A stretch of 64,000 nucleotides of DNA from NCBI GenBank assembly GCA_963853835.1, contig OY970828.1, positions 58,768,861 through 58,832,860 on the forward strand, written 5' to 3'. The DNA comes from Calendula officinalis (taxonomy: Eukaryota > Streptophyta > Magnoliopsida > Asterales > Asteraceae). The translations under genes and the position numbers were made by a program. Below the pieces are notes generated by a model. It was not told the origin of the DNA, searched no databases, and saw only the letters and a program-made list of their open reading frames with translations. How positions within the stretch are numbered: position 1 is the first letter of the stretch; every line of letters begins with the position of its first letter. Of the stretch, positions 23,901-34,226 are shown piece by piece.

Positions 23901-24582
23901 CAAAGGGCTATACCAGACTTTTACGGAGCAATATTTACTTTATTTGATGGAAAATCTTAATGTAAATTAGAAGTTTTTGGGTATCTAATGCTAATTTTTT
24001 TTATAAATGCGTTTTTTTTTTTTTGTTTTTCACTTCTCCATATCAAGTAACCTAATAAAAGGGAAAATACAGACCTTTAAAGGGAACATCTCCAGCAGCA
24101 ATAAGTGTAGGAAGATTCAGGTAGGAAGTCCACAAGCAGCACGGACTCACCGTCTCAAAGCAAACCACCGGAACCGACGCCTCTATTCCTATCTCAACCG
24201 CAAAACGGAAACAAGCGTCCGGTATCATCACCGTCACCGGCCTCTCCGATCTCCGGCTCAGACTACCGGAAACCATCATCTCCCGGAAAACCGGTCTACT
24301 CACAGCATCCACAGCATCTATCATCTCCATGAACCGGTCTCTGGAGATGGGTTTCTCATGGTCAATTCCGTCAGGAACAGTCTGGAACCGGAAGTTGGGG
24401 TAGTGGTTGAATCGAGACAAGATGTTGGTGTGGCGGAGGAGACGGCGGTGGATGTGTTCGGTGTTAAGGAAGGTGACGTGGATGCCGGAAAGGCAGAGGA
24501 GTTCGGCTAACTTGAGGAAACAGTTGACTGGTCCTTGAATCGGTAACGGGAAGATTAGCACGTGAGGATTGAGTGTGTTCAT
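20902..24582 (-). CDS. UDP-glycosyltransferase, UGT709/UGT85-like (2 exons)
   Basis: Family 1 glycosyltransferase predicted to move a sugar, usually glucose from UDP-glucose, onto a small metabolite in the cytosol. Exon 1 is 24582-24075 and exon 2 is 21827-20902. The intron has a GT donor and a TTTTTCAG acceptor and splits a glycine codon in phase 1. The joined protein is 477 residues, normal for the family. The donor-binding PSPG box is at residues 353-396 (WAPQEDVLGH ... FADQ) and ends in the glutamine typical of glucose users. Asp122 of the catalytic dyad is present. Oddities: residue 18 is proline (QGPVN) where the catalytic histidine (QGHVN) is expected. Within the box CLPN replaces the usual CWP[FY], and HNGWNS replaces HCGWNS or HSGWNS. 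Exon 1 resembles UGT709 iridoid glucosyltransferases as I remember them. The substrate cannot be told from sequence. The frame is otherwise intact. Confidence 0.92.
21875..21996. mobile_element. MULE-type MITE in the UGT intron
   Basis: 122 bp, ending in the complement of GGGTTTTGTTAATGACAGCCCTTAGG, flanked by a perfect 9-bp duplication TTTACTTTA (21866-21874 and 21997-22005). It shares termini with the element at 1717-1910. It sits about 50 bases upstream of the UGT splice acceptor. Confidence 0.7.
22380..23274. mobile_element. Tourist-like (PIF/Harbinger) element in the UGT intron
   Basis: An 895-bp element with ends AGGGGTGTTTGGGATTGC and the complement of GAGGGTGTTTGTATTTGC, flanked by TTA (22377-22379 and 23275-23277). 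Subterminal blocks (GTGTTTGGCAA, GATTATC) are also inverted. No transposase ORF is present. It accounts for about 40 percent of the intron. Confidence 0.65.
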
Positions 24583-25569
24583 GTTTTGTTTGTTGTTTTG
24601 ATCTATTATGTGGTGAATTTGACTTATTTGATGGTTGGTTAATGTAGTATGATGATGGGGATGGGGGTATAAAACGGTGGAAATAACTCGTAACGAAATG
24701 GATATAAATTGATATTGGGGTGTGTAAGGTAATATTTGAGGTGATTTGCTAACAATTAATTGTCTTTTAAAGTAATAATTCATGATAGTTAAGATGGTTA
24801 ATATATAATTAAGTAAATAAAATTATTTAAAGACCGTTATTATAATGTGATTTTTTTTATAGTTGTTAGTACAATATTTTTAATCATTAATTTTTTTAAA
24901 TAATGCCCTAAGGATAACAATCAGCTTTTCCATGTTTTAATAGTACGGGAGAAGGTCATTTGTGTCCAATTGTTACGACGTTACTTTCTGAAAACTAGGC
25001 AGGGCAATTTTTATTATTTCCAACTAGGTGGAATTCTTTGTATTGTTTATAACTAAATTTTTTTTATTTTCTTTCTTATTTGATTTATAAAAGTGTTCAG
25101 ATTAGATAATAAAATTAAAAAAAAAAGAATTAGTCAATTTTATATTTCAATCATTTTATATGTAAAAGGATAAAATACTAAGATCTAATATAAATTAAGT
25201 GCATGTTAGGTTGAAGTTTATATAAAAGAATTGTAAATTCAAATTTATTTAAGTTTATTATATTAATAAACTTAAAGCATGTTAAATAAGTTTTCCCAGA
25301 TACGTCCTAATACATTTTTTTCTAGAAAAAAACATGTTAACAGATACAGAATTACACTTCCTACGAGTTGAAAATAGCGTGTGGAGTAGATACCGTGCCT
25401 TTTTTTTTTAATCTTTAGTCGTACTTCGTCTAAGTCTTAAACATATACGAAGTATGCTTTTAATATTCATTTGGGAATATGAATTTCTATTACTTAATCA
25501 AATTTATGATAATAAGAAAACTACAAAACAAAGACATCCAATACATTTACTTTGATTAATAATAACTCA
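24583..25569. other. UGT 5' flank and intergenic DNA
   Basis: The promoter side of the UGT gene. No canonical TATA box in the minus orientation could be placed with confidence. Around 24840-24930 there is a piece ending in the complement of GGAAAAGCTGATTGTTATCCTTAGGGC, which resembles a MULE-MITE terminus of the 1717 family. Confidence 0.4.
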
Positions 25570-25853
25570 GGTGTTGTTTATATAAACAAAATGATTAAGT
25601 GTTGAAAAATTCAACGTTCTGAATGATTGGAAAGTTTTGGGAAGTTTTGTATAAAACTTGTTGTGAATGTGAAATTTTTTTTATAAGAATTCTGAATGCT
25701 TAATGATTCAGCATACGTTCTAAGGAAGAATGATTCAGCTGTTTTTTGTTGTCCGATTCAGTATATATTTTATTCAGAGGCGCTAACCAAACGCAATGAA
25801 TGCTGAATGCTGAATGCTCGTTGAATGGTTCCATTAAGCTGCAAACAAACACC
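25570..25853. mobile_element. Putative MITE
   Basis: Imperfect inverted ends GTGTTGTTTATAT and the complement of GTGGTGTTTGTTTGCAG surround a 284-bp interior rich in CTGAATG words, similar in style to 6434-6632. No target duplication is clear. Confidence 0.4.
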
Positions 25854-26454
25854 ACGTCAGATTTTTAGTTGCTTCATAAAATAATACAAAGTTGTACTTA
25901 TTTTGTTAATATTAAATTTGGGGTTGGGTCTACAAACTATTCGAACTTTGAAGCGCATATTGTTTATTTAGTTAATAAAATATAATATTAGAATATATAA
26001 AAAGCATTTGAAAAGTCAATATCGATGTGGAATTGATTTCTTAATTTTTGGAGTACATAAGAAAGCTTCAAACGGTAGATAGTCTAAAGGTAAGAACATT
26101 TACTAGATTTTAGTTGTTCGATCTCTTCTGTAATTAAAATTTACCAATAGTCAGGGGAAAGTTTGAAATATATAGTTAATCAATATATTATATTGATGTC
26201 CGAGTCGAGTTTAGTCGAGCTCTAAACATTTAATTGAGTCAAGCTCAAGCATGAAAATAAAGGCTTGATCATCTCAAGTCGAGTTTCAAAGTCCGGGTTC
26301 TATAATTGAGTTCGAGCTTGACATTGTATCAACTCAATTGACTCAACTATAAGTTTTCACTTAGTAGAGGGTTTAGTATCGAGCCTTTTCACTAATAATA
26401 AGACAATTAGCGTGGTCATTTTAAATTTCAGTTATATGTGTTCAACATATCGCT
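25854..26454. other. Intergenic DNA
   Basis: Non-coding. GTCGAGTTT/CAAGCTCGA-like words recur between 26195 and 26390. They suggest an old repeat but define no element. Confidence 0.4.
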
Positions 26455-26530
26455 CAAATTTTGTACAACCACATGTTAATTACATAGCCCTGCAAATTTT
26501 GTACAACCACATGTTAATTACATAGCCCTG
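26455..26530 (+). repeat. Perfect 38-bp tandem duplication
   Basis: Two head-to-tail identical units of 38 bp (26455-26492 and 26493-26530), beginning CAAATTTTGTACAACC and ending CATAGCCCTG. It lies about 110 bases beyond the 3' end of the RINGv coding region. Confidence 0.9.
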
Positions 26531-26640
26531 TAGCGAAACGCAAAGCGGAACAATACTCATTTCATATATACTTTAAAAGTTTCAATTACACAACGTTTAA
26601 TGATCCACTACCTTTTTACAACAAAAAGGTGCATTCTATT

Positions 26641-28184
26641 TCATGATGGGACGTTAAAGTGAAATAGCCAAGAGATGACAAATGCGAAAACCATAGAAGC
26701 CAACAAGAAGTTCAGAAACCGGTGGCCCTGCCAGAAGTTACGAGTCTCTAAAGTAGCAACGGGCTCACTTGATCCATTGGCTTGTGGTGGTGTTGAATCA
26801 TTTGGCCCATTCCACTCGTCTATGAACTCAGCCTCGTTCCCATCAACAACGTTTCGTGCAATTGATCCGCATATTTCACACGTTCTGTATTTTTAAGTCA
26901 TAAAATAAAAACTTAAGGCATATTCTTATCTAAGGTGCTTATAAGTTAATTAGCTTATCTAAGGTACAAATGTAAACTTATATAAACTAATAAGCTTATA
27001 AGCACTTTAGATAAGTTTTCACAAACATGCCCTTAGTATACGATCAAAGCTACAATGGAAGGGTTGAGAAAAATAGTCGATTGTCATCCTCTATTTATTC
27101 AAAATTAGACCGCAAATAAATGAGAAACGAGTCAAATGAATACCACCATCTATCGATCTACCTAACATATCGTATACCTTGATTTGATTGTTTGTAGATT
27201 ATTTCATTTTTGGGTTCGTACGTATTTGGTGTTTGACAATAGTATACACCAAATGAAAAAAGATAAGTCCATCAAGATAGAATATAGTGACAAGATTCAT
27301 ATGTCATCCCATGAATTACTGAATATATAAATAATCTTTCAAAATTTTGAAAGTTGCTTGCTATGTTGGTTTGAGTCAAATCCCACTTGCAATAAGAAAA
27401 AGCAAGTGAAAAGGATGGAAAGCAAGCAAATTTAACAACGATAACAATAACGATACTTAATTCCACTAAAGGTGGGATATAGGAAGGTGAGATGTAGATA
27501 GTCGAAACTCTACCCAAGAGTAGAGAGACTCTTTTCTTGAAAGACATCCGGCAATTAAATTCCATCACAGTTAAAGTATGTAGAGTTCAAAAAATAAACA
27601 GAACTATACTAAAATGGCAACAAAATTATTTTAGCAATGTAACCTTAAAATCAAACAAATACCTTAAAATTCATAAGTTTTTTTATACCATAAGTCAACT
27701 AAATTAACATATTAAAATGGCAACATAATTAATACAAGAAAACACAAAAACATAGACAAACAAGAATGCTTTCACAAAAAGAATTCTTAGGATGAAATAT
27801 GGAAAGAAAAGGTTGTAAAATTATCTAGAAGATGGTTTTGGTAGTAATTAATTACCTGTTTCCCTTAATCTTGAACCAAGCTTCTGCGCACTGTTTATGA
27901 GCGGCAGCTAAATCGTCTTTACAAGAACAACCCAACTCAATTGGTATCCCATTTCCAGATTCTTGATTATTTACATCCAAACTCAAATGGCAAATTCTAC
28001 AATCTTTTTCACCTTTTAACAAATGCACTTCACCACCACTTTCAAGATCCACCACCGACGACTCTAAAACAGCGGATAACCTCCCCTTCTCCTCCACCTC
28101 CACCGTAACCAGCCCTGTGATCTCAGTACCGACCCCACCGCCACCAGATTCTAAATCGAATTGGGGTTGTTGTAAAGTTACCAT
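26641..28184 (-). CDS. RINGv (MARCH-like) membrane E3 ubiquitin ligase, 2 exons
   Basis: Predicted ubiquitin ligase anchored in an endomembrane. Exon 1 is 28184-27856 and exon 2 is 26884-26641. The intron (971 bp) has a GTAAT donor and a TACAG acceptor, and the arginine codon at residue 110 is split in phase 2. The 190-residue protein starts with an acidic, low-complexity segment. The RING-CH finger has the C4HC3 order C62, C65, C86, C88, H96, C99, C112, C115. After a proline-containing linker comes a conserved FWQGHRFLNF stretch and one membrane segment (about residues 167-184), then a short tail ending HFNVPS. This matches the small plant RINGv family in order and length. Start choice: the first ATG of the open frame, just upstream of the acidic segment. 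The substrate is unknown. No damage is visible. Confidence 0.93.
26916..27032. mobile_element. Short Tourist-like MITE in the RINGv intron
   Basis: A 117-bp inverted-repeat element built on AAGGCATATTCTTATCTAAGGTGCTTATAAG-type ends, flanked by TTA at 26913-26915 and 27033-27035. It starts 31 bases inside the intron from exon 2 (minus strand). Confidence 0.6.
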
Positions 28185-28401
28185 TTTAATTAGAAAGATA
28201 GAAAAGGTTTTGAATTTTTTTCATGTAATTAGTGAACGAGTGAATATGAAAAGATGCATACTTATGTGCAAAATTTGAAAAAGGATTTTGTCTTTTTCTC
28301 ATGTTACATCAACTCATGGCCATGGTTGTTCGAGTAAAATAGCTCCAAAAGACTCAAAATTATGTGAGAAGACTATAATGGCGTAACGGTGGTGTATTAT
28401 A

Positions 28402-28718
28402 CTTACCCCGTTTCAAAATAAGTGATATACTTTAGGGCTTATGTTTTGTTTTTTAGGTAAAATATGATAATTAAAGTTAATTAGATTAAATTTGATAGTT
28501 AGTAGATAACGAGTCCCACATATATTGATTAAAGTGAATTTAATTATGTTTAAAAGTAAAAGTAAGGGTAAATGCATTTTTTCACTATATTAAAGGAGAT
28601 AGTTAGTGGGTGTAGGCTCCACTACCTTTTACCAAATATTGTAAATTTTTAAAATGTATCACTTATTTTGAAACACCTAATAATGAAAAATGTATCACTT
28701 TTTTTAAAACGGAGGAAG
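28402..28718. mobile_element. Stowaway-like MITE
   Basis: Ends CTTACCCCGTTTCAAAATAAG and the complement of CTTCCTCCGTTTTAAAAAAAG, flanked by TA (28400-28401, 28719-28720). 317 bp, non-coding, upstream of the RINGv gene. Confidence 0.75.
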
Positions 28719-28960
28719 TACAAAATATTCCAATTAGAAAATTTCTTTCAATCTTTATTAGTGTTAGAAAATCCCCTTTAAACAAAGTCTCATTTGTAAG
28801 ACTCATATTCTACTGCAATTTACACCTACAAAAATTGTAGGATCCATGGATTGAAGGACAATCTTCTCAGTCAAATATGAAGGTATTTTGAAATTCCTTC
28901 AAATATGAAGATATTTTTAAATTCCTTCAAAGGGATAAAGGATGGGTGGAGATGCTCTTA

Positions 28961-29275
28961 GAGCATCTCTGACTATGAACTCTATAAAAATTAATCTATT
29001 TTTATAATTTGTGAGCTCATTAACTCTAAATAATATCTCAACTTCAACCATTAATTCTATTTATAACTTCAAAACCCTTTAAAAATAGCGGGACCCACAT
29101 TCCACTAACAATTATACTGACAAAAAAAGTGTGGGGTCCATTGATAGAGTGAGTTTCTCTCACTCTAAATATAGATGGATTTTCAGCCCACTCTATATTT
29201 AGAGTGAGTGATAGAGTTGGATCGGAGAAGTAAAAAACTCTAAATTATAGAGATAGAGTTAGGTTGGAGATGCTC
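28961..29275. mobile_element. Tourist-like MITE with GAGCATCTCC ends
   Basis: The inverted ends GAGCATCTCTGACTATGAACTC and the complement of GAGCATCTCCAACCTAACTC are flanked by TTA on both sides (28958-28960, 29276-29278). The left flank (28939-28957) is itself an inverted GAGCATCTCCACCC end, so a second element of the family abuts it. Confidence 0.7.
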
Positions 29276-29682
29276 TTAGACCGCCAAAGTAGTAAGTTGA
29301 TTGCAATGGGACCCCTGATTTGGGAGGAGAATTAGCATTGATGTATATTATTTGTGCATACTTTATGTTGTTAATTCACATATTCTCTTTTTTCATATCA
29401 TTTTTTAATTTTAACATGTATCTTAGAACAGTGATTGACAATATAAATAAATACAAAATTAAGCGTTAATACCATTTCTCTTTCGATAACTAGTTTCAAC
29501 AACCTCAGTATCATAGTAATATTATCATAGATGATAACTACCGGGTTTAGACAACTTTATAGTAAAGGCTGTCTATAACTACAAGGATGATTTTAAGCTA
29601 AAATTATGATATTTTAATCATTAATTATCTAACAAACAACCCTATATAATAAAGTACACCCAATTATGCATAAAACATCTAT
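29276..29682. other. Intergenic DNA
   Basis: AT-rich, non-coding. No element boundaries were recognised. Confidence 0.4.
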
Positions 29683-29861
29683 GGAAAATATTAATAATAA
29701 TAACCCTTAAGCTCTTGTTAAGCTATTGGAATATGTATAACGAATTTCTACATTAATCAATAATCATCTATGCACTTGCACTATTACAGAGATTAATTAA
29801 TAAATACATGGATGTAATATTTTTTTGGAAAGTAATCCTTAGGACTGTTGTAACATAACCC
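29683..29861. mobile_element. Putative MULE-type MITE
   Basis: The ends GGAAAATATTAATAATAATAAC and the complement of GGGTTATGTTACAACAGTCC resemble those of 1717-1910 and 21875-21996. The flanking 9-mers agree at only 6 of 9 positions, so this is an older copy or a false match. Confidence 0.35.
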
Positions 29862-29914
29862 AATATTTAATTATCAAAACTCATTAATATATGGAATCAT
29901 GATCCCTACAACTA

Positions 29915-30175
29915 TGTGTTTTCAAAAATATCCGAAACCCGGATGTCCAAGAAAAATATCCGATATCTAAAAATTCAAATCCGGGTATCCGGATATCTAA
30001 AAATCCGGATATCCGAATTTCGGATACCGGACCTAGATACTATTTTCAAAGTTTTCAAATATTTGTTATCCTCAAAATCTTCTGAAATATTCATGTATCC
30101 GAATAACCGGAAAATATCCGAAATAACCGGAAAATACCGAAAATTTTGAATAATATACAGATTTTGGATATCATA
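29915..30175. mobile_element. Degenerate hAT MITE of the TATCCGG family
   Basis: Built of ATCCGGATATCC-type words and starting TGTGTTTTCAAAAATATCCG. That is close to the left end of the intact element at 44320-44844. The right terminus and the duplication have decayed. Confidence 0.5.
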
Positions 30176-30983
30176 AAATCTGATTTTTAATACACATATT
30201 TGAACATGGAGTACTACCTATGCCAAGGGGGAAGTGAGGGTAATAGCTATTAAATACCAAAATTAAAGGGTTAAGATTGTAAATATTTTTTTATAATATG
30301 TTTGTGTTACGAATAAAGTATTTGTAGCTAATATCATGGATTACTTCCGCTTAATATATACACGTAAATTTCTTAATCCAATAGTATTGAATCTTATTGA
30401 AGACTAATAAAATGTCATGATTTAGATCTACTATATTATGTTTAGTGCATAATGGTGTTTGTTGTTCAACCTCCCACTAGGCTCCATTTTAAATATTAAA
30501 AAATGTAAGTGGGCAATTATGAGAGGGCCGGTGTGGTTTAGTTATAGGCTCGCTAAACACACTCTGGTGCTACCAAAGTGTGTTATACCATCCGGCGAGG
30601 CTCGCCAAACACACATTCGGTATGACCTTGGCGGTTCGTTAAAGGCATTGTTCATGCAAATGTTTATTAGTTTGGCAGGTTCGACAGGTTCGACGAGCAA
30701 GAAACTAGGGAGGAGGGTCTTAACATGAGTGTTATACCCATGTTAAAGCCAACAACTTTTTAGCATAGTTTTAGCTCCATTACCATATCTACCATATCTC
30801 GTGCTCTTATAATTTAAACGTGTTAAAGAAGTGTTTGTATATATAAAATTTTTTATTTTTTATTTTTAATGTTCCTTATTGACTATGTTATGATATATCA
30901 TTCTAGTGACGTATACTTAGTGGCATGCATAAGTTCTTCATCATTTTCAACCTAAATCCAATATTCAAAATGAACATCCAAAT
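30176..30983. other. Intergenic DNA
   Basis: Contains a GC-richer patch (30520-30740) with repeated CTCGC(C/T)AAACACAC words, probably an old repeat. The 89-codon open frame crossing it has no recognisable content and is not called a gene. Confidence 0.4.
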
Positions 30984-30988
30984 ACTTC

Positions 30989-31489
30989 TGTCAGGATCGA
31001 TTAACCCAGACAGATTAATTAATGTAAGATCTACTAACAATAAGAAGTTGCAGCGGATCAACACTTATGTTAATTGATTAAGAACAATGAATACTGTTAA
31101 TGAATGCGAATGCGAATAAGAACACAGTAATCACAAAAAGCTTCAATGTATTAATTCGTTCGATCAATACACGTACGTTTACAATTCATAAGGAACTATA
31201 TATAATAGTCCTTGAAGCCTAAAACATTAACCTAGTTATTCTAGGTTTCGATTACAATTGAATTTAATAAAGATATACATTCTATAACAAACTATACTAG
31301 AATCTCGGACTTGATCAGCACCATAAATAGCATCAGTAGCAATTCTTGATCATCAGTAGTAAATCCAAGTTTAGCATCGTCAGTAGTAATTGCTTCTCTG
31401 CCCCCATCAGTACTAACTTCAATACTTCATTGATCAGTACCAACTGCAGCATCAGTAATAGAATGTTATCTCTGTTTTATATCCCAACA
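30989..31489 (-). repeat. Copia derivative 3' LTR
   Basis: On the minus strand it runs TGTTGGGATATAAAAC to ATCCTGACA. Six copies of an ATCAGTANNAA-type motif are clustered on the plus strand at about 31328-31465. It is followed on the minus-strand 5' side by a polypurine tract (31490-31500, TAGGGGGAGAT on the minus strand). Confidence 0.92.
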
Positions 31490-31585
31490 ATCTCCCCCTA
31501 AACTTGTTAATTCTCCTTTAATTAACCAAGTTTCTTCTATTCTTCATTCTTCTCTTCTATCTGTTTTGCTCTTCTTTGAATACCC

Positions 31586-33650
31586 TCAATTGTTCTTTGA
31601 TTTTGCTTCTTTGTCTGAGCTATTATATATTTGCTGTTTGATAAAATAATTAAGTTTTTCTTGAAACATCACAGCATCATAGGGTTTCATCATTGAGTTT
31701 GTGTATAACTGATACATTGTTTCTTCAGAATGTGGATATTCTTTTTCCATTAAGTACAGCTCACAATTTTTACTTGTTCTTTCAAAGAAATACATGTTTA
31801 CTGAAGGTAGTACATTCCAAGCATAAACATTTTCTTTATTTGTAAAGATCTCAGGATAGTTGTCTGGATAAAAAGCAGCATCAATCATTTTGGTCAAATA
31901 TCCAGCTCCTGAATTCTTCCATTTCTTCTTAGCCATTCTAGGTTTTCCAATAATCAATACTTTGATTATATCACTTCTTGAACAAGATCTGACCATTGGC
32001 TTCCATCCAGTAAATCTTTGAACTGTTTTGTCTTCCCTTATGACTTCTATAACATTATCAATAACTCTCCAATTGAGTATTTGATTGTCTTCAATGGGAG
32101 CAACAGGAACATCAAGAACAGGAATGATTTGTTTAGATTGTTTTGACTTCTTCTTGACTTCTTGTTCTTGTGGAAGAGCTTTTCTTTTCTTTGAGGGAGG
32201 TTTTGAAGATTCACCAGGTGTTGTTGTTCTAGAGAGAATGATTGTTGGATCTATTTCAATTAAAACCTTTTCTTTTTCTTCTTCTACTTCTATTTCAGCT
32301 AATTCTCTCTTTTTGGCAGTACAATATTTGTCTACTATTGTAATCATCTTCATTCTGCCAAAGGACTTAGCACTGTGCCCTTTTGATATTAGATAATTAA
32401 TCATTTTCTTCTTCTGTTCAAAAATTTTCTCTGGTAGGTCAGCTTTTTCTTTCTTACACCCAGCAACTAGATCTTCAAGGCAATTAAGATGTTCTTCTTG
32501 AATCTTTCTTTGTTTATCAAATTCTGCCTTTTGATCCTCTACCAGGACTCCTTCTACCCCTTGAACAGTTATTTCAGCTTCATTTGTCTGAGTCATAGCA
32601 ACTTTCCTCAGAAACCTGATTCTTTTCACCTTCCTTTTATCTTGTCTTGCAGGTCTGACATGATTCATTTTGTTTACCATGTAATGACCTAGTGCTCTGT
32701 TTGGATAATCATCATCATATGGCTCTTTTCCTTTTCCAACACAGGCTGCAGGTGGAGTGTATTTCATGTCAGGAACCCCAGTAATAATGATTGATGGAGA
32801 GAAGAACTTAATCTTATCTTTCTGTTAGGATCTTGGGGTGTGGAGGAAGTTCACATTCATCAACCTCATACCAATTCACATTATCATCAATGTCAGGTAT
32901 GATAAGTGGTTGTTCTGGAGTTGGAGGTTTTGTGATGATAATAACACGTTCACGTTCAAGAACTTCAGGAATTTCTTCTTCTTCATCTTCAGTAGTAACC
33001 AAGGTAGTTACTACTGGTATATTCTCTGGTTCTAGTACTGCCAGTTGTTGTGATTTATTTACTACTGGTGAGGTTGTTTCAGTGGTTACTACTGCTAGGG
33101 CATCTGTAGTAACCATTATATCTTCTTCTGGAACATTTACTACTGGTGTCTCTACCTCTTCAACGTGACCAGTATTAACAATCTCTTGATCCTCTGCCTC
33201 AGTAATAACCATAGGATCAGTAGTCTCTATGACCTCAGTAGTAACTGGAGAGTTTATTTGTTCTGCTGTTTGAGATTGGTTTGCAGACACAAATATATCC
33301 TCATCCATATCTTTATACAGGTTTTCACCAGAACTTTGACCTGTTTCACCATGGACTTCTCTTAAATTGAGGAGGGCTGCTGCTGCTATAGATTGATCTA
33401 TCATTCCTTGAATTTGATCTTTCTCCCCCTTAGTGATCTCAACCTGTTGAGCCTCACTGTCTGCAATCTTTTTCTGCAATTTTCTGATCAAATTAGATTG
33501 CCTTTGAAGCTTGTACTCGAACCTCTTCTGTCTTCTGTTCAGAGTATTGATGTAATTCTTCATATATGCCATGGTTTTTCCTTGAGAGTTTAGTAAATTC
33601 AGACAATGTTGTACAGTGGTTTTAAGGTTTTCCTTCCTATCCGTCAATTT
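31586..33650 (-). pseudogene. Third (post-pol) copia ORF, C-terminal two thirds
   Basis: A minus-strand reading frame homologous to 45358-47444. From its start it encodes a coiled-coil-like segment (LNRRQKRFEYKLQRQ, LIRKLQKKIADSEAQQVE), then a threonine, valine and glutamate-rich spacer whose codons repeat the ACTACTGAT motif. An acidic PDIDDNVNW block is next, then a lysine and glutamate-rich helical region. A strongly conserved GHSAKSFGRMKMITIVDKYC block follows, then a basic bipartite nuclear-localisation-like stretch (KKRKAL ... KKKSKQSKQ) and a C-terminal block (GYLTKMIDAAFY, YAWNVLPSVNMYFFERT). A one-base frameshift at about 32815-32825 separates the two frames. The N-terminal third is lost where another element's LTR abuts (33676). 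No function is known to me. No signal peptide or membrane segment is seen, so it is not obviously an envelope protein. Confidence 0.7.
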
Positions 33651-33675
33651 TGTTTGTTTAATACTGCCCTTAGCC

Positions 33676-34226
33676 TGAGTTTAGAACAACTCTAATAAAT
33701 CGATCTTTAGGCTCAAGAATAGTTAGTTCTTGATCTTGGAATAAGCATATACAAATCATATACAATGCGGAATTAAACGAACATATTTGTATTGCTAAAC
33801 ACGGTTTTCATCATCATCAATTAATACACAATGATTACTAAAAGCCCCAATTCTACCGAAAATGTGTAGAACGGTTTTACTTTTCTAACATGATCATAAT
33901 TATGACCTTGGGGCTTAGAGCACACACATAAACACGTTTTTGAATAAACGTGGGTTTCAAGAATGACTAATTCTATGCCTCTAGGTTTCTTTATATACTA
34001 GAAACCTAGGGTTTACAAGGATAGACACAAAATAGTAACTAAGTCTTTTTGATTCTACAAAGATATACATGACTTAGTAAATTAAATTTTTTAAGCTTTA
34101 ACAATATCTTCTAAATCTTCATTCAAATATCGAATTCCATATCATTGATTTAGGTCGTTGTACTTTTCTTATTTTCAAGTTTTGACTCATCAAATCTAAG
34201 GAATATCATAGGAAATATTCCTAACA
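33676..34226 (-). repeat. LTR of a second copia family, fused inside the derivative
   Basis: On the minus strand it starts TGTTAGGAATATTTCC immediately after a polypurine tract (AAATAGGGGAAGAT, 34228-34241) and ends TTCTAAACTCA. The adjacent 34227-34400 has several more AGGGGAAG-type tracts. This is therefore a 3' LTR plus 3' untranslated region, not a solo LTR. The element body to its right has been lost. Confidence 0.65.

Noticed and set aside
27272..27568. 98-codon minus-strand ORF inside the RINGv intron
   Set aside because: The splice sites on either side join a conserved RINGv finger perfectly without it. No protein pattern is seen.
30459..30728. 89-codon plus-strand ORF
   Set aside because: No recognisable domain and no splice or promoter context. 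The underlying DNA is repeat-like.
32833..33168. Serine and threonine-rich plus-strand ORF
   Set aside because: Antisense reading of the motif-rich spacer of the minus-strand third ORF.
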